A DNA stretch of 64,000 nucleotides from Hippasteria phrygiana (Eukaryota > Echinodermata > Asteroidea > Valvatida > Goniasteridae), in contig JAZGUH010000329.1 in NCBI GenBank assembly GCA_037893225.1, positions 248,001 through 312,000 on the forward strand, read 5' to 3'. Numbering within the stretch: position 1 is the first letter of the stretch; each line of letters opens with the position of its first letter. The notes beneath the pieces are model-generated. The model was not told the DNA's origin. It searched no databases and saw nothing but the letters and a program-made list of their open reading frames with translations. Shown here one piece after another: positions 56,701 through 63,917 of the stretch. Both the position numbers and the translations under genes were made by a program.

Positions 56701-59700
56701 GTTTCTTTTCTTTGTACCTTTGTGCAACCCCTCTCATTGGTTTTGCACGTGTTTTCAAACTGACGACAGTTTGGGAATTCGAACTGAGGACCTTTTGTGC
56801 CCTGTCCTCGACATATACCATAAACATGCGCACAAATACCTGGGGCCAATTTCATAAAACTGCTTAAGCATGACAATTTGCTTAAGCACAAAAAACCTTG
56901 CTTAATAAAATCAGGTTACCAATCAAAAACTCCATGTAATTGTCATGCTAATCAAACAACAGCTAACCAATACCAATTATACCAAAAAGCAACATAAATC
57001 ATATGTTTTGGCTGGTAATTTCATAGAGCTACTTATGCATAAACTTTGCTTGAGCGCAAAGACCTTGCTTAGGTTACCAGCCAAAAATCCAGGTGATATA
57101 TATATATTGCTTTTGTTTGCTTAGCATAACAATCACATGGAGTTTTGGCTGGTAACCTGATTTTTATCAAGCAAGGCTTTTTTGTGCTTAAGCAAATTTT
57201 TGTGCTAAAGCAGCTCTATGAAATTGGTTTCAAATTGGAACGTTCGTGCAATATTAAGACAACGAAGTCCTGAAACATAGAAGTTAAAATTGACACCACA
57301 TGAGAAATGTTGACACAAAAGTGCCACTTGTCATGACAGATCGCCTATTTGCAATGAAGCATTTTCGGACCATATCAAATTCTCCACGCCCACGCTTGCG
57401 CAGTTGTGTGAACCAACCTACGAATTTATCACGGTGACAAGCTGCACACTACGGGCTGATGTGGTAGGCCTTACAACTGCAGGCGAGCACTGTGCCATGT
57501 TTCAAACCAGTGATTGATGTTGTTAGTGTTTTTCTGTGAATTATTTAGCAGAATTCCGATATTTTAGCACCTGTCCGACTCGAACAAATTCCACTTGTCT
57601 CGCTTCTTCCTTCTTGTTCCTCCATCCCCAGACCGGCTCGGGAATGACGTCACTCAGGGATCTCTTGTTCAGCATGTTCTGATTAGAAGTAAAATTAATA
57701 AGAACATTTATGAGATGTAGATACATTGATAAGAAGCACAGTAAGATAAATTAAATCACGTTCATTTGTAACTGTTATTTTCCCACCAGTCACTTTCTAC
57801 TGTTACATGTTACTGTTACCAGTGTATTGGGTTCTTATGTTGTTGTATTTTCCTTTAATATTTGCACTTTCTTTTATATTCCTTTTTTTTCTCATTTGTG
57901 ACCTGCACGGACATATCCGCTTCATTGCAGCTAGGTGGGTATACTCAACTCTCCTCCAGGATTTTACAGTTTTGAAGAAGGTACGAAGGTACGAGTCGTA
58001 CGAGTCATACGAATTACAAAACACGTCCATTTTACATCGGTCACTGTCTATTGGAAAGTCACTCATGGTTTGCCATGCATGTATGAATTACTCGGGGCCA
58101 AATCAGGCTATGTTGTAGAGGTACTCGACTTTCCTCAAAAGATTTGTGTGTGTACATTTTACCGAAACGCGGCCACTTTGTGCTCTTACATCTTATTCAA
58201 AAAGGGCAAAATGAAATTTGACAATTAACAATGAGCGTTTGGTTGATTCCCTTTTTTGAGGGCAAGAGAGATGTCTTTTTTGACTCAGAATTCTCTGTAC
58301 AGGATATTGCTTTGTTAGAGGCTCTATACACTTACATCCCTAAACACATGCAATATCAAATGTCACCGCACGAAACCTCATGGGGGAAAAAAGGGGTTTA
58401 CAAGTCGTTCTCAAGAAATTACGTTTGGAAAAGGAGAACCAAAGGAATATGAGGAGAACACTTTGCCCCTCTATATTTACAAACAAATACAAAATGTGTG
58501 AGTTCTTAAATGTCATGCCCCGAGAATTATTCTACACCTGTACATTCGATACCCGCTAAGGGGCGGTTCGGAATGTAGCTTGAAATTTTAGACGTTGCAA
58601 GGAAATGGGTCCGCATGTCCTCGCATCATTTCTATCAATTTGCTTTCCGATTTTTTTGTGCGGGCCGCGCGAGATTTATTTGAGCCAGCGGGTGTGTTGG
58701 AGAAGAAAACAAAGTGCAAATACGACTTCGACTTAGAGTGAAGATTTTTGTTTTGCTCATACAGTGCGCGAATAATGTCACCTTCAATTAAGCCCAATTG
58801 TAACGAAAGGTGTCTCATTTAGGTTGATGTTGCTGCCTGATTTCAACATTGAATATCAGAAATAATAGGACTCTTGTTCCGATTCCTGCTGCACTGTCAT
58901 TGAATTATTCTTCTTGTTTTGCTTTGAAATATAAAAGGACAATACGGCGAAGTACATATTTCGTGTCCTCGCTCTTTTTCTAATTAGTAGCGGCATTTTT
59001 TTTCTTCGACTCAGTGGCTGACTTGCACGTTAAAATACGTGTCTTCTGTACTTGCTGTATTGAAATTGCAGCCATTATAGTAATGGACCCTATTCCACTA
59101 TTTAAAATATTTTGCGAGGCCAACAAATTTTGGGGTACATTTTTGACCAAAATTTTAGAATTTGGTCCGGGATACGCACCCTCCCCACAGAAATTCCTGC
59201 GTACGTGTCTATTCAACCCAATGTACACGGTTTGTCAAAATATATCAGGATCGTCAACATGGCAAAGGCAGTGATATTCTTTCGCCTTTTTGAGAGGTAA
59301 ATGTAATTTTTCTTTTCGAAGTTGACTTGTAATTGCAAATAAGTTCCAAATTGAAGGGTATACATCAAAGTTTAATGTTGTTGTTCTCCATTCGCCAAGT
59401 CAGGAAAAAAAAACAGCATCATATTCTGTTTTAGTCTGGGCAATTTACAATTGGAGAAAAGACTTAGAACCATAACTGTTGCATCGAAATCTATGGTATA
59501 GCTTTGGCAATTATCAAAAATAGAATGATCAAGTTAAATCTGAAAGCGTACACTGTACAAAATTCCCGTAATTTTTACGGTGAAAAACATTACATTTTAC
59601 GGGAAAACCCGTAAAAGGCCGCTCATTGGGTAGCAAATGCACGACCAATCAGAAATAAGGAGATTTGGGTTCACAAAAGTCCAGTTTTGCAATGTTTAGT

Positions 59701-62700
59701 CCAAATATACACTTTCTTGACCACAATATGTTTTATTAAAACAATTCCACAATAGAGTTTTGAGGATTTTATTTACAAACATAGGTGAAGATTCTCATTA
59801 CATCTCCTTTTGTATTAAAATATTGAAATTGCTCATGGGAAACCATGACTTTATTATCGGTGGGATGAGCTGCATATAAAGCTAAAGCACGCCATCATTC
59901 GGTTTGTAGTGTTTAGTAGGTTATCGCATCATTTGTACACCCTAACATATAGTAACGTAGGCCTATAAATACATATGATGCACGATATGGGGCAGAGGGA
60001 ACCACCCCCCCCCCTCTTTTGTGTTGGTCATTGTGTTCTCGGAATCTCAGGAATTCTTTTGAGATGCCTAGGGGGCATGTGTTAGGTAACAATAGTCTGT
60101 AGAGTGTATAGGGTATAGGGACAAAAGGGGGGGTACCCCTCTTGCCCCATATCGTGCTGGGTATATATAAATAAGTTACTTCCATTTAGTCTGGTTCCTA
60201 GTTCATTCATTTCTGTTAACTTGCAATAAATGAATGGCAACCTATCTTTCAGTACTATAACTTTTTCGATTTTCAAAAAAACAATGGTGCCCGTAAAGCC
60301 CCAGTCTCACTGTCACGATTTTGCTCCCGACAAGCCACGATCTGAAAATTCGGCAGCAGTCGTAGTACCATCGTAGTGGTGTCGCCAGTATTCTTGAGTG
60401 TTCGTGGGTCGGGATAGGCTCCCGACTGTTTTGAACATGTTCAAAACTGTCAGGAGTGATCGGCTTATTTCGATTCCAACACTCGAAAATAACTCATGCT
60501 TGTGTACAAAATCGTCTCTTGCGTACGGATGACGCCAAATGGCGCAAAAAAACCAGTGGCACCAGGCCGGATGACGCCATTTGCCGCTATTTGTGCAGTT
60601 TCAATCCATTGTTGGATTATTGTGTATGTTACGCTTGACTGCACAAGCACATCGTGGTCGTTTCGCTTGGCTGCACAGGCCGCCCCGGCACCTCAGTACG
60701 ATAACCGTACTCAAGGGGTTGTTAAAACAATGGTTTTTCATTATTTTTTAGTGTCTCAAATGACGGATTGGGCTCCAACCTCTACATGTTTGTTACTTCA
60801 TGTATACCGAATCACGCAAAATATGAAGACGAGTTGTCAGCTGTATCAATACGACGTCATACCTTTAACACAAAGAGATCATGGTTATTGCCATTTTTTG
60901 TCAAATGAAGGCAGGCATCGCTGTCTAATGGATTGCTAATCAGGTATTGCTAAGAGTGCCTCCATGCGAGTCGGTTGTCTCTATCGAGCCCAGAAGTTTT
61001 TACATCCTGAGGCTATTCTGTACTTGTATAAGGCAACTGTACGTCCCCTGATGGAATACTGTTCCCATATATGGGCTGGAGCCTCTGCCTGCCATTTATC
61101 TTTATTAGATCGGGTGCAGAAGCGATTTATCGTTAATTTGGTTGGTGAGGAGTTGGGTTCATCATTTAATACAAATCCTTTCCCACCGTAGGACAGTAGC
61201 CACTCTCAGTCTGTTCTACAGATATTTCCATGGAAATTGTTCCACCAGTCTGTTTAACTTGGTCCCTCCTGTCAGGGTTTTTGAGCATTCAACCAGGCTC
61301 TCTGCTTCCTCTCACCCATGCACTCTAGCTGTGCCGAGATGTAGAACAAAGAGCTACTCTAAGTTTTTGTCCACGTTCTGCCTCTCTTTGGAACTCCTTG
61401 CCCAGTAGCTGTTTCCCTCCATCCTATGATCTGGCCTCTTTTAAGAGGAATATAAATTCCTTCCTTCAGCTTCAGAATATTTATTCAAAGAAATATATAT
61501 ACTTTAAAAAAATATTTTGCTAACACTGAAAACAATTGAAATGACACTACAGAATGTTTGTGGTATAGACACACGGTTCTGAGTCTAAACGGACGGGGCA
61601 ACTATTTGGTCAGACTCTGCCCCATGTGCTCCACGCCTACCTTGTTTGTCTCTGGCAGATCCTGTTGTAAGTTTTTTATCAGCATCTCCAAGGTTCGTTG
61701 CCGCTTGTTGGCAAACGTAGGCGTGTTGAAGGCAGCTTTTTCACCGTTTATAACTGCGCCAAACAAGATAAACAAACCACATCTTTATGAAAGACCGAAA
61801 AGGGAGTTTTTGTTTGTACCCACGCTGTAAACTCCTCTAAAGTTGAAATATCAAATTCATTTAGGCTACCTATGAAATTAGATTAAATTTCGTTAAAACT
61901 ATACCAGGTTTTGGATCGGGGGAGGGGGGGGGGGGGCGCAAAATTGCTAATTTTGTTCAAAAGGTGACTCAACATTTTGTTGTTATACGGATTATTATGT
62001 TTTGTTGGTTTATAAAGGTGACCTAAATTTTTTTGCCTGGAATAAATTGAAAGATGGGGAGGGGGTAGGTACCATTAATGATGCGGTGGCACTTTCAACA
62101 AAATTTCGTTCGGGCATGTATTACATGTTTTGTGTAATTGTACATACATGTAATTGGCGAAGGAGCATTTTTCGATTTCCCTGAAAAGAATATGGACTTG
62201 TTACTTACGTTTGACAAGAAGAAAGTCTCTGAATGCTTGCGTGTCTTCGAAGACGGAGGGGGAAGGCAGAGGCGGTCCGAACAAAGGCACTGACTCCTCA
62301 GAGAACACCCGTAACCTGTGGACGAAATGACATCAATTTAATCACATCTCTCTCACGATCGGCACCGAGTCTCTCTCTTGTCTTTAAGGACTCCTCTTGT
62401 TCGAGTTTTGGCATTCTCCTTAGTGATGACGGCCAGAGCAGACTGTAGTGTTAAATGAACACCAGGTGGTATCTATATTGAATCCGGCTCATCCAATGCA
62501 GATACCACATGGTGTTACTTTAACACCACAGTTTTTACTGTGCAGCAATATAAGTTTTTATTAAAGATTCATGGTTTTTCTACACTAAAAGAGAAAAGAA
62601 ATATAAACTTCACAGAATGGAATTTTATGTGATGATGAGTTGGTGAGAATGGCTTGAAATGTGTGAGCCTCGCGCTTAATGCGGGAGGATCTGAGAATCA

Positions 62701-63192
62701 ACAGCTCTGCAATAATAGCCCAATATATATGCTGCAATAACTTGAACTGCAAACTTACACCGGCAGCGTCAAACGACTTGTCCCTGGTGTTTAGATAGGA
62801 TAAGCGCTTCCACCTTTCCCCCTTCTATTTTCTTTACACAAACTTGTTACACGATTATGCTGAAATCGCACGAACTGTTTGCTCACAGCTTCAAACTCTG
62901 AACATGTCCTAAATTGAGTCAGTTTCACTAAAGTTCTACCATATAACAGTCATTATACTAACAATGCGTCACACCTTTGCAATCCACGTTATTCAGACTG
63001 CGCAATTTATTGACCACAAATGTCTCTAATGGGTGCGTGGATGTAGTCAGTATATAGTCAATTCCATTTAAATGAATGTAAAAATGACATTTGATTTCTC
63101 TTCACATTAAGTATATAGAATTCAAATGCAAATTGTATCAACTTACCTGTACGAATTATTTGACTTGTTATATGTTACTAGAGCAAATATAT
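40561..63192 (-). CDS. GARNL3: GARNL3-like protein (Rap/Ran-GAP and CNH domains), 3' sixteen exons
   Basis: Sixteen minus-strand exons join with matching phases into 801 residues and a TGA. The 5' exons (about 200 residues, including the front of the Rap/Ran-GAP domain) lie beyond the right edge. Exons 1-3 encode the end of the GAP domain (IFALVTYN, RVFSEESVPLFGPPLP, FRDFLLVKLINGEK, TPTFANKRQRTLEMLI). Exon 4 has NMLNKRSLSDVIPE. Exons 6-14 encode a CNH (citron homology) domain with PWEPQC, LIFRADKGKESRVYVFRL, TKGCQLYAL, QICVAFRNQFD and DSMEIRLVVNGNLVHT. Exon 16 starts with FKIPLISLVGQ...ERP and ends DEDDIDLK. All agree, from memory, with vertebrate GARNL3, whose C terminus is DEDIIDLK. The role is presumed regulation of a Rap-type GTPase. 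The serine-rich tail is about 300 residues, longer than I recall in vertebrates. Introns are full of mobile DNA. Confidence 0.95.
41560..42200 (+). mobile_element. Second copy of the minisatellite-bearing element, unexpanded
   Basis: AAATCCGTGTCGCCGAGTGG, then a plain G tract and GGCCGGCC; then GGAGACAATATGACACC, TGTACATCTAATGCAA, AACGGTGCATTTAATG and AAGTTACAAGATAAGC, in the order seen at 4830-6245. It lies in GARNL3 intron 15, close to exon 16. Confidence 0.7.
42205..42580 (-). repeat. Degenerate array of tRNA-like units
   Basis: At least four blocks resemble reversed tRNA-SINE cores: TAGACTACCGTTCCTAGTGC, CGTTCCTGTGCTCTACGAAC, ATGAACCTCCGATCTCTGG followed by CGTTCCAGTGCTCTAAC, and GGAACATGAACCTGATAC. 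Spacing is about 100 bases. None has an intact cloverleaf. Confidence 0.45.
42622..42748 (+). mobile_element. TA-type MITE
   Basis: CTCTAACAACGGATTGG at the left is inverted as CCAATCCGTTTTTAGAGTG at the right, with internal ACCAATATATTGGTT palindromes. A TA follows the right end. Confidence 0.65.
43176..43350 (+). repeat. CAG/CAA-type trinucleotide array
   Basis: About 175 bases of CAG and CAA triplets with interruptions (CATATG, CATTCG), including three GCAGCAGCAT units. The minus-strand Cys-rich and Leu-rich frames are artefacts. It directly abuts the MITE at 43351. Confidence 0.9.
43351..43459 (+). mobile_element. TA-type MITE, 109 bp
   Basis: A perfect-looking foldback: CACTGCAAAAACTGTAGTG, ACACCATGTGATGTTTATAT and the inverse ATATAAACACCACATGGTGT, ending CAGTTTTTGTAGTG. 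Flanked by TA on both sides. Confidence 0.8.
43524..43641 (-). CDS. GARNL3: GARNL3 exon 15
   Basis: Acceptor CTCGACCATAG and donor GTATAC. 39 codons (CDLHFTSTGTPDLL...SPTNPNA) plus one base. The start corresponds to the last CNH strand and the rest to the proline-rich linker. Confidence 0.85.
43960..44473 (+). mobile_element. hAT-like element, family C (GGATCCGCCCCT end)
   Basis: Contains AACGTTGGTGGCGCCATTTA, GCAAAATAAGACCTTTACA and GACAAGCAAAGAAAAAATAC, then GGGGGTTCGACCCCCC and GGATCCGCCCCTA. It shares all of these in order with 50744-51081. The left border is uncertain and may be the G tract near 43972. Confidence 0.6.
44498..44616 (-). CDS. GARNL3: GARNL3 exon 14
   Basis: Acceptor TCTCCACGATACAG and donor GTGTGA. 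TT completes a valine codon, then 39 codons with CAFPYILAFTHDSMEIRLVV, a very well conserved CNH segment. Confidence 0.95.
44617..45830 (-). other. GARNL3 intron 13, nothing further recognised
   Basis: About 1.2 kb without a clear repeat family or extra exon. The open frames at 44731-45082 do not match any known protein. Confidence 0.4.
45831..45911 (-). CDS. GARNL3: GARNL3 exon 13
   Basis: Acceptor CCCCTTCTAG and donor GTAAAA. It encodes (H)VSQFKKLSGENSSDFDIHW...PKAI, phase 1 to 1, in the CNH domain. Confidence 0.9.
46059..46644 (+). mobile_element. Foldback retroelement-like insertion with hammerhead-like core
   Basis: Flanked by the 13-bp direct repeat ATAACATTTAATA (46046-46058 and 46645-46657). 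It starts with an asymmetric leader (GAGGCTTTGCATGGTGG). Then come two inverted arms: GTTTCGGTTTGCGGTAACAC, GAGAGGTATGGGTTC, then the inverse GAACCCATACCTCTC and GTGTTACCGCAAACCGAAAC. Inside, at 46365-46395, CTGACGA, a GATTA/TAATC stem and GAAACG form a hammerhead-like core. It lies in GARNL3 intron 12, about 150 bases upstream of exon 13. Confidence 0.7.
47050..47957 (+). mobile_element. hAT-like element(s), family C
   Basis: CAGGGGCGGATCTAGC at the left and CTAGATCCGCCACTG at the right are inverted ends. It also holds an inverted internal pair, AGCCAGTTCGGTATTCCAAC (about 47257) and GTTGGAATACCGAACTGGCT (about 47586), and G and C tracts. No matching target duplication was seen, so this could be nested copies. 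Confidence 0.55.
47958..48491 (-). other. GARNL3 intron 12, right part
   Basis: About 530 bases with no repeat family or exon recognised. Confidence 0.4.
48492..48561 (-). CDS. GARNL3: GARNL3 exon 12
   Basis: Acceptor TTAAACCCACAG and donor GTAAGT. 23 codons (QVNLVSALDIYEDEEPELLL..) plus one base, CNH domain. It is 118 bases from exon 11. Confidence 0.95.
48680..48832 (-). CDS. GARNL3: GARNL3 exon 11
   Basis: Acceptor TTATGTGATTAG and donor GTAATT. Exactly 51 codons, phase 0 to 0. Contains VPVLMSLVDGG and QICVAFRNQFDLINEKNG. Confidence 0.95.
48902..49197 (+). mobile_element. Long foldback TA-type MITE, 296 bp
   Basis: Nearly a complete palindrome: CTCTCTTAATGTAAAAGAGT at the left and ACTCTTTTACATTAAGAGAG at the right, flanked by TA. 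The inner part is filled with CACTCCAAAAGAGTG and inverse units in both arms. The minus-strand 90-codon frame is an artefact. Confidence 0.85.
49198..50262 (-). other. GARNL3 intron 10, no other feature
   Basis: AT-rich intron sequence. No further exon is needed: exon 10 and exon 11 already join in phase 0. Confidence 0.5.
50263..50426 (-). CDS. GARNL3: GARNL3 exon 10
   Basis: Acceptor TTTCAATTTTGCTCAG and donor GTAGGT. GT completes a glycine codon, then 54 codons (CQLYALSRPGGSHLRMVVAV, KKLLVMAWKH, ..EGFTFVR). CNH domain start (KGCHLYAL region in vertebrates). Confidence 0.95.
50744..51081 (+). mobile_element. hAT-like element, family C
   Basis: Ends CAGGAGCGGATCCAGGA and GTGGGTCCGCCCCTG inverted. 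It begins with one of the longest G tracts of the window (about 30). The internal AACGTTGGTGGCGCTATTC matches 44.3 kb. Confidence 0.7.
51543..51959 (+). mobile_element. TA-type MITE, 417 bp
   Basis: CACTGCAAAAACAGTGTTG and AATTAAACAC at the left are inverted as GTGTTTAATTGCTAAACACA and GTTTTTAGAGTG at the right, flanked by TA. An inner inverted pair, CTTACGTTCGAGGAC / GTCCTCGAACGTAG, is also present. Confidence 0.75.
52430..52690 (+). repeat. Inverted repeat, possible foldback element
   Basis: AACGCTGGCTTCG, CTTCTGAATAACTGAGAAGC at the left (52471-52507) is inverted as GCTTCTCAGTTATTCAGAAG, CGAAGCCAGCGTTT at the right (52610-52668). Arms are about 40 bases with about 100 between. Confidence 0.7.
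52727..52840 (-). CDS. GARNL3: GARNL3 exon 9
   Basis: Acceptor TCTTTTTCTCCTTTCAG and donor GTAAAA. 37 codons, phase 1 to 1: KESRVYVFRLTDF...KDHKLERTK, a conserved CNH segment. Confidence 0.95.
53434..53532 (-). CDS. GARNL3: GARNL3 exon 8
   Basis: Acceptor TTTTTCTTTACAG and donor GTAGGG. 32 codons, phase 1 to 1: GLPPRMIFDRTVAAKQLSVV, LIFRADK. Confidence 0.95.
53669..53965 (+). mobile_element. Foldback retroelement-like insertion with hammerhead-like core
   Basis: Flanked by the 11-bp direct repeat TTTCAACTATA (53658-53668 and 53966-53976). The leader TTAGATAAGATTTGAAGC, TTTGCATGGTGG is followed by an almost perfect palindrome of about 255 bases: GAGAGACTGGGATTGCGGGT and, at the far end, ACCCGCAATCCCAGTCTCTC. 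Near the turn, CTGAGGA at 53837, a GGACAG/CTGTCC stem and GAAACG at 53863 form a hammerhead-like core. It lies in GARNL3 intron 7, 137 bases upstream of exon 8. Confidence 0.75.
54559..54606 (-). CDS. GARNL3: GARNL3 exon 7 (48 bases)
   Basis: Acceptor CCTTTTCTAAAG and donor GTAAAG. 15 codons, phase 1 to 1: DRLIVGTEVGIFCIE, the typical CNH word for a bound-value strand. Too short to show as an independent open frame. Confidence 0.9.
54925..55310 (+). mobile_element. Non-LTR retrotransposon 3' fragment
   Basis: A decayed C-terminal RT region: VASLSLFYRYYHGRCS in one frame, then STRLAVSSHP and FFPRTGSLSGTPY in another. It continues into a 3' end (GGCCCACACCTTGAGTGGCC, CTTGTGTTGGGCGATACTC) shared with the SINE at 11679-11970. 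It lies in GARNL3 intron 6. The clade is not determined. Confidence 0.7.
55681..55744 (-). CDS. GARNL3: GARNL3 exon 6
   Basis: Acceptor TTTTTATTATACAG and donor GTAAGT. 21 codons plus one base: PWEPQCINNDFAHEVLCGDS, matching the start of the CNH domain. Confidence 0.95.
56092..56492 (+). mobile_element. Foldback element next to GARNL3 exon 5
   Basis: The left arm (CATTTGCGAGTTAAATTTGA, AAATGCTTTGCACATTTTAA, GATTCGGGGCAAGC) is inverted in the right arm (GCTTGCCCCGAATCATG, AATGTGCCAAGCATTTGAAG, TTTAACTCGCAAATGGC). Arms are about 150 bases with about 100 between. The right end stops about ten bases from the exon 5 donor at 56502. Confidence 0.75.
56503..56577 (-). CDS. GARNL3: GARNL3 exon 5
   Basis: Acceptor TTACAATTTTAG and donor GTAAGTGC. 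25 codons, phase 0 to 0: LLKLKTIVKGDAPTSLATTS. It corresponds to the ALKLKSIVRGDAPSSLA region I recall in vertebrate GARNL3. Confidence 0.95.
56838..57232 (+). mobile_element. Foldback MITE (CCAATTTCATAAAACTGC ends)
   Basis: GGGGCCAATTTCATAAAACT, GCTTAAGCACAAAAAACC and CAGGTTACCA at the left are inverted as GGTAACCTGATTTTTATCAA, TTGTGCTTAAGC and AGCTCTATGAAATTGG at the right. A second inner copy starts at about 57008. Located in GARNL3 intron 4. Confidence 0.75.
57571..57678 (-). CDS. GARNL3: GARNL3 exon 4
   Basis: Acceptor ACTTCTAATCAG and donor GTGCTA. 36 codons, phase 0 to 0: NMLNKRSLSDVIPEPVWG..., KKEEARQVEFVRVGQ, a signature of the family after the GAP domain. Confidence 0.95.
57679..59955 (-). 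other. GARNL3 intron 3, left part
   Basis: No exon is missing here: exon 3 and exon 4 join in phase 0 and in expected order. A small palindrome of CCCGTAA/TTACGGG type is at 59563-59615. Open frames at 57800-59300 have no recognised product. Confidence 0.5.
59972..60165 (+). mobile_element. hAT-like MITE, family A, complete copy
   Basis: 194 bp with the family ends and an exact 8-bp target duplication TATAAATA (59964-59971 and 60166-60173). Confidence 0.85.
60955..61500 (+). mobile_element. Non-LTR retrotransposon C-terminal fragment
   Basis: VGCLYRAQKFLHPEAILYLY, PLMEYCSHIWAGAS and LLDRVQKRFI in one frame, then TVATLSLFYRYFHGNCS and CLSLELL in the next. This is the C-terminal third of a LINE ORF2 with a frameshift near 61190. 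It belongs to the same group as the fragment at 54925. GARNL3 exon 3 follows about 150 bases later on the opposite strand. Confidence 0.75.
61641..61753 (-). CDS. GARNL3: GARNL3 exon 3
   Basis: Acceptor TTGTTTGGCGCAG and donor GTAGGC. TT completes a leucine codon, then 37 codons: INGEKAAFNTPTFANKRQRT, LEMLIKNLQQDL. End of the Rap/Ran-GAP domain. Confidence 0.95.
61754..62208 (-). other. GARNL3 intron 2
   Basis: 455 bases, with a G tract at 61921-61936 and no recognised element. Confidence 0.5.
62209..62315 (-). CDS. GARNL3: GARNL3 exon 2
   Basis: Acceptor TCATTTCGTCCACAG and donor GTAAGT. 35 codons, phase 2 to 1: LRVFSEESVPLFGPPLPSPS, VFEDTQAFRDFLLVK, Rap/Ran-GAP domain. Confidence 0.95.
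62435..62544 (+). mobile_element. MITE related to the 43.35-kb copy
   Basis: GACTGTAGTGTTAAATGAAC, CAGGTGGTATC at the left is inverted as GATACCACATGGTGTTACTT and CCACAGTTTTTACTGTGCAG at the right. It is about 120 bases upstream (genomic right) of GARNL3 exon 2, within intron 1. Confidence 0.65.
63147..63192 (-). CDS. GARNL3: GARNL3 exon 1 of this window (46 bases)
   Basis: Acceptor CGAACATTTTCAG and donor GTAAGT. AT, 14 codons (IFALVTYNKSNNSY) and AG. It matches the IFAVVRYN word of the Rap/Ran-GAP domain. The entry phase (one base outstanding, probably a histidine codon) requires a further exon, which I do not see before 64000. Confidence 0.9.
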
Positions 63193-63444
63193 CTGAAAAT
63201 GTTCGTTAAGAATATTTAATTACTATTGAATGCAATTTCCCAAACTGACGTAATGATGTATTGTTTGAAAACTGCCGGAAATGAGTTGAATACAGGACCA
63301 ATCACTGAAGGGCAAATATAATGAAATCGTCCTTTGGATGTAATCATTGTTTTATTGCACAGACTTTTTTTCTTCAAATTTCATTTGGAGCCTGTTTCGA
63401 TTTCGTAAAATATGCAATTTCCCCAACCGAATTTCTTATGTTGT
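63193..63444 (-). other. GARNL3 upstream intron
   Basis: AT-rich. No exon that would supply the conserved segment before IFALV was found between here and the window edge. Confidence 0.5.
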
Positions 63445-63605
63445 TATACCCACCAAGATATGGACCAATTGGTACCCCCTCTTGTCCCTATACCCTATAC
63501 ACACTCCAGACTATAGAGCCTGAAAGTAAAAGGTCACGCGGCGGGCTTTTGAGATTCCGCGAACACAATGACAAACACAAAAGGGGTGTCCCTCTGTCCC
63601 ATATG
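63445..63605 (-). mobile_element. Family A MITE, inverted and diverged copy
   Basis: TATACCCACCAAGATATGG, CCTATACCCTATACACACTC, GAGATTCCGCGAACACAATG and CCTCTGTCCCATATGA follow the family A sequence in reverse orientation with many changes. Confidence 0.6.
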
Positions 63606-63677
63606 AATATCCGACTCCATGAATATCCGACTCTTCACCCATGATGCATTGCAACACAATTGCCTTTATAAAATGAA

Positions 63678-63917
63678 CAGGGCTGTAGTCGAGTCCCTGC
63701 AAGTCCTTTCACAAGTCCAGTAACAAGTCCTTTCATAAAGCCAGTCACAAGTCCTTTCATAAAGCCAGTCACAAGTAACTGGATGAACAATGACAAAGGA
63801 ATGCCTTTGTCAAAGCTCATTTGAATAGCTTGTGATTGGAATTAGGACTGGAGGGTTTGTGATGAACTTGCAGGGACTTGTGATGGACTTGTGATGGATT
63901 CGACTACTACAGCCCTG
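63678..63917 (+). mobile_element. MITE family B, complete copy with target duplication
   Basis: 240 bp, with ends CAGGGCTGTAGTCGAGTCC and GGATTCGACTACTACAGCCCTG. Flanked by the exact 8-bp repeat AAAATGAA (63670-63677 and 63918-63925). The CAGGG terminus and 8-bp duplication point to the hAT superfamily. The interior has tandem CAAGTCCTTTCATAAAGCCA units. Confidence 0.85.

Noticed and set aside
59014..59300. Overlapping frames of 62-86 codons in GARNL3 intron 3
   Set aside because: No splice phase or sequence fits GARNL3, and no other family was recognised.
62755..62800. A candidate small GARNL3 exon (GACAAGTCGTTTGACGCTG) between exons 1 and 2
   Set aside because: It has a good donor (GTAAGT), but exon 1 and exon 2 already join directly in phase (TAC AG + G TTA) and in agreement with the family, so an extra exon is not needed.
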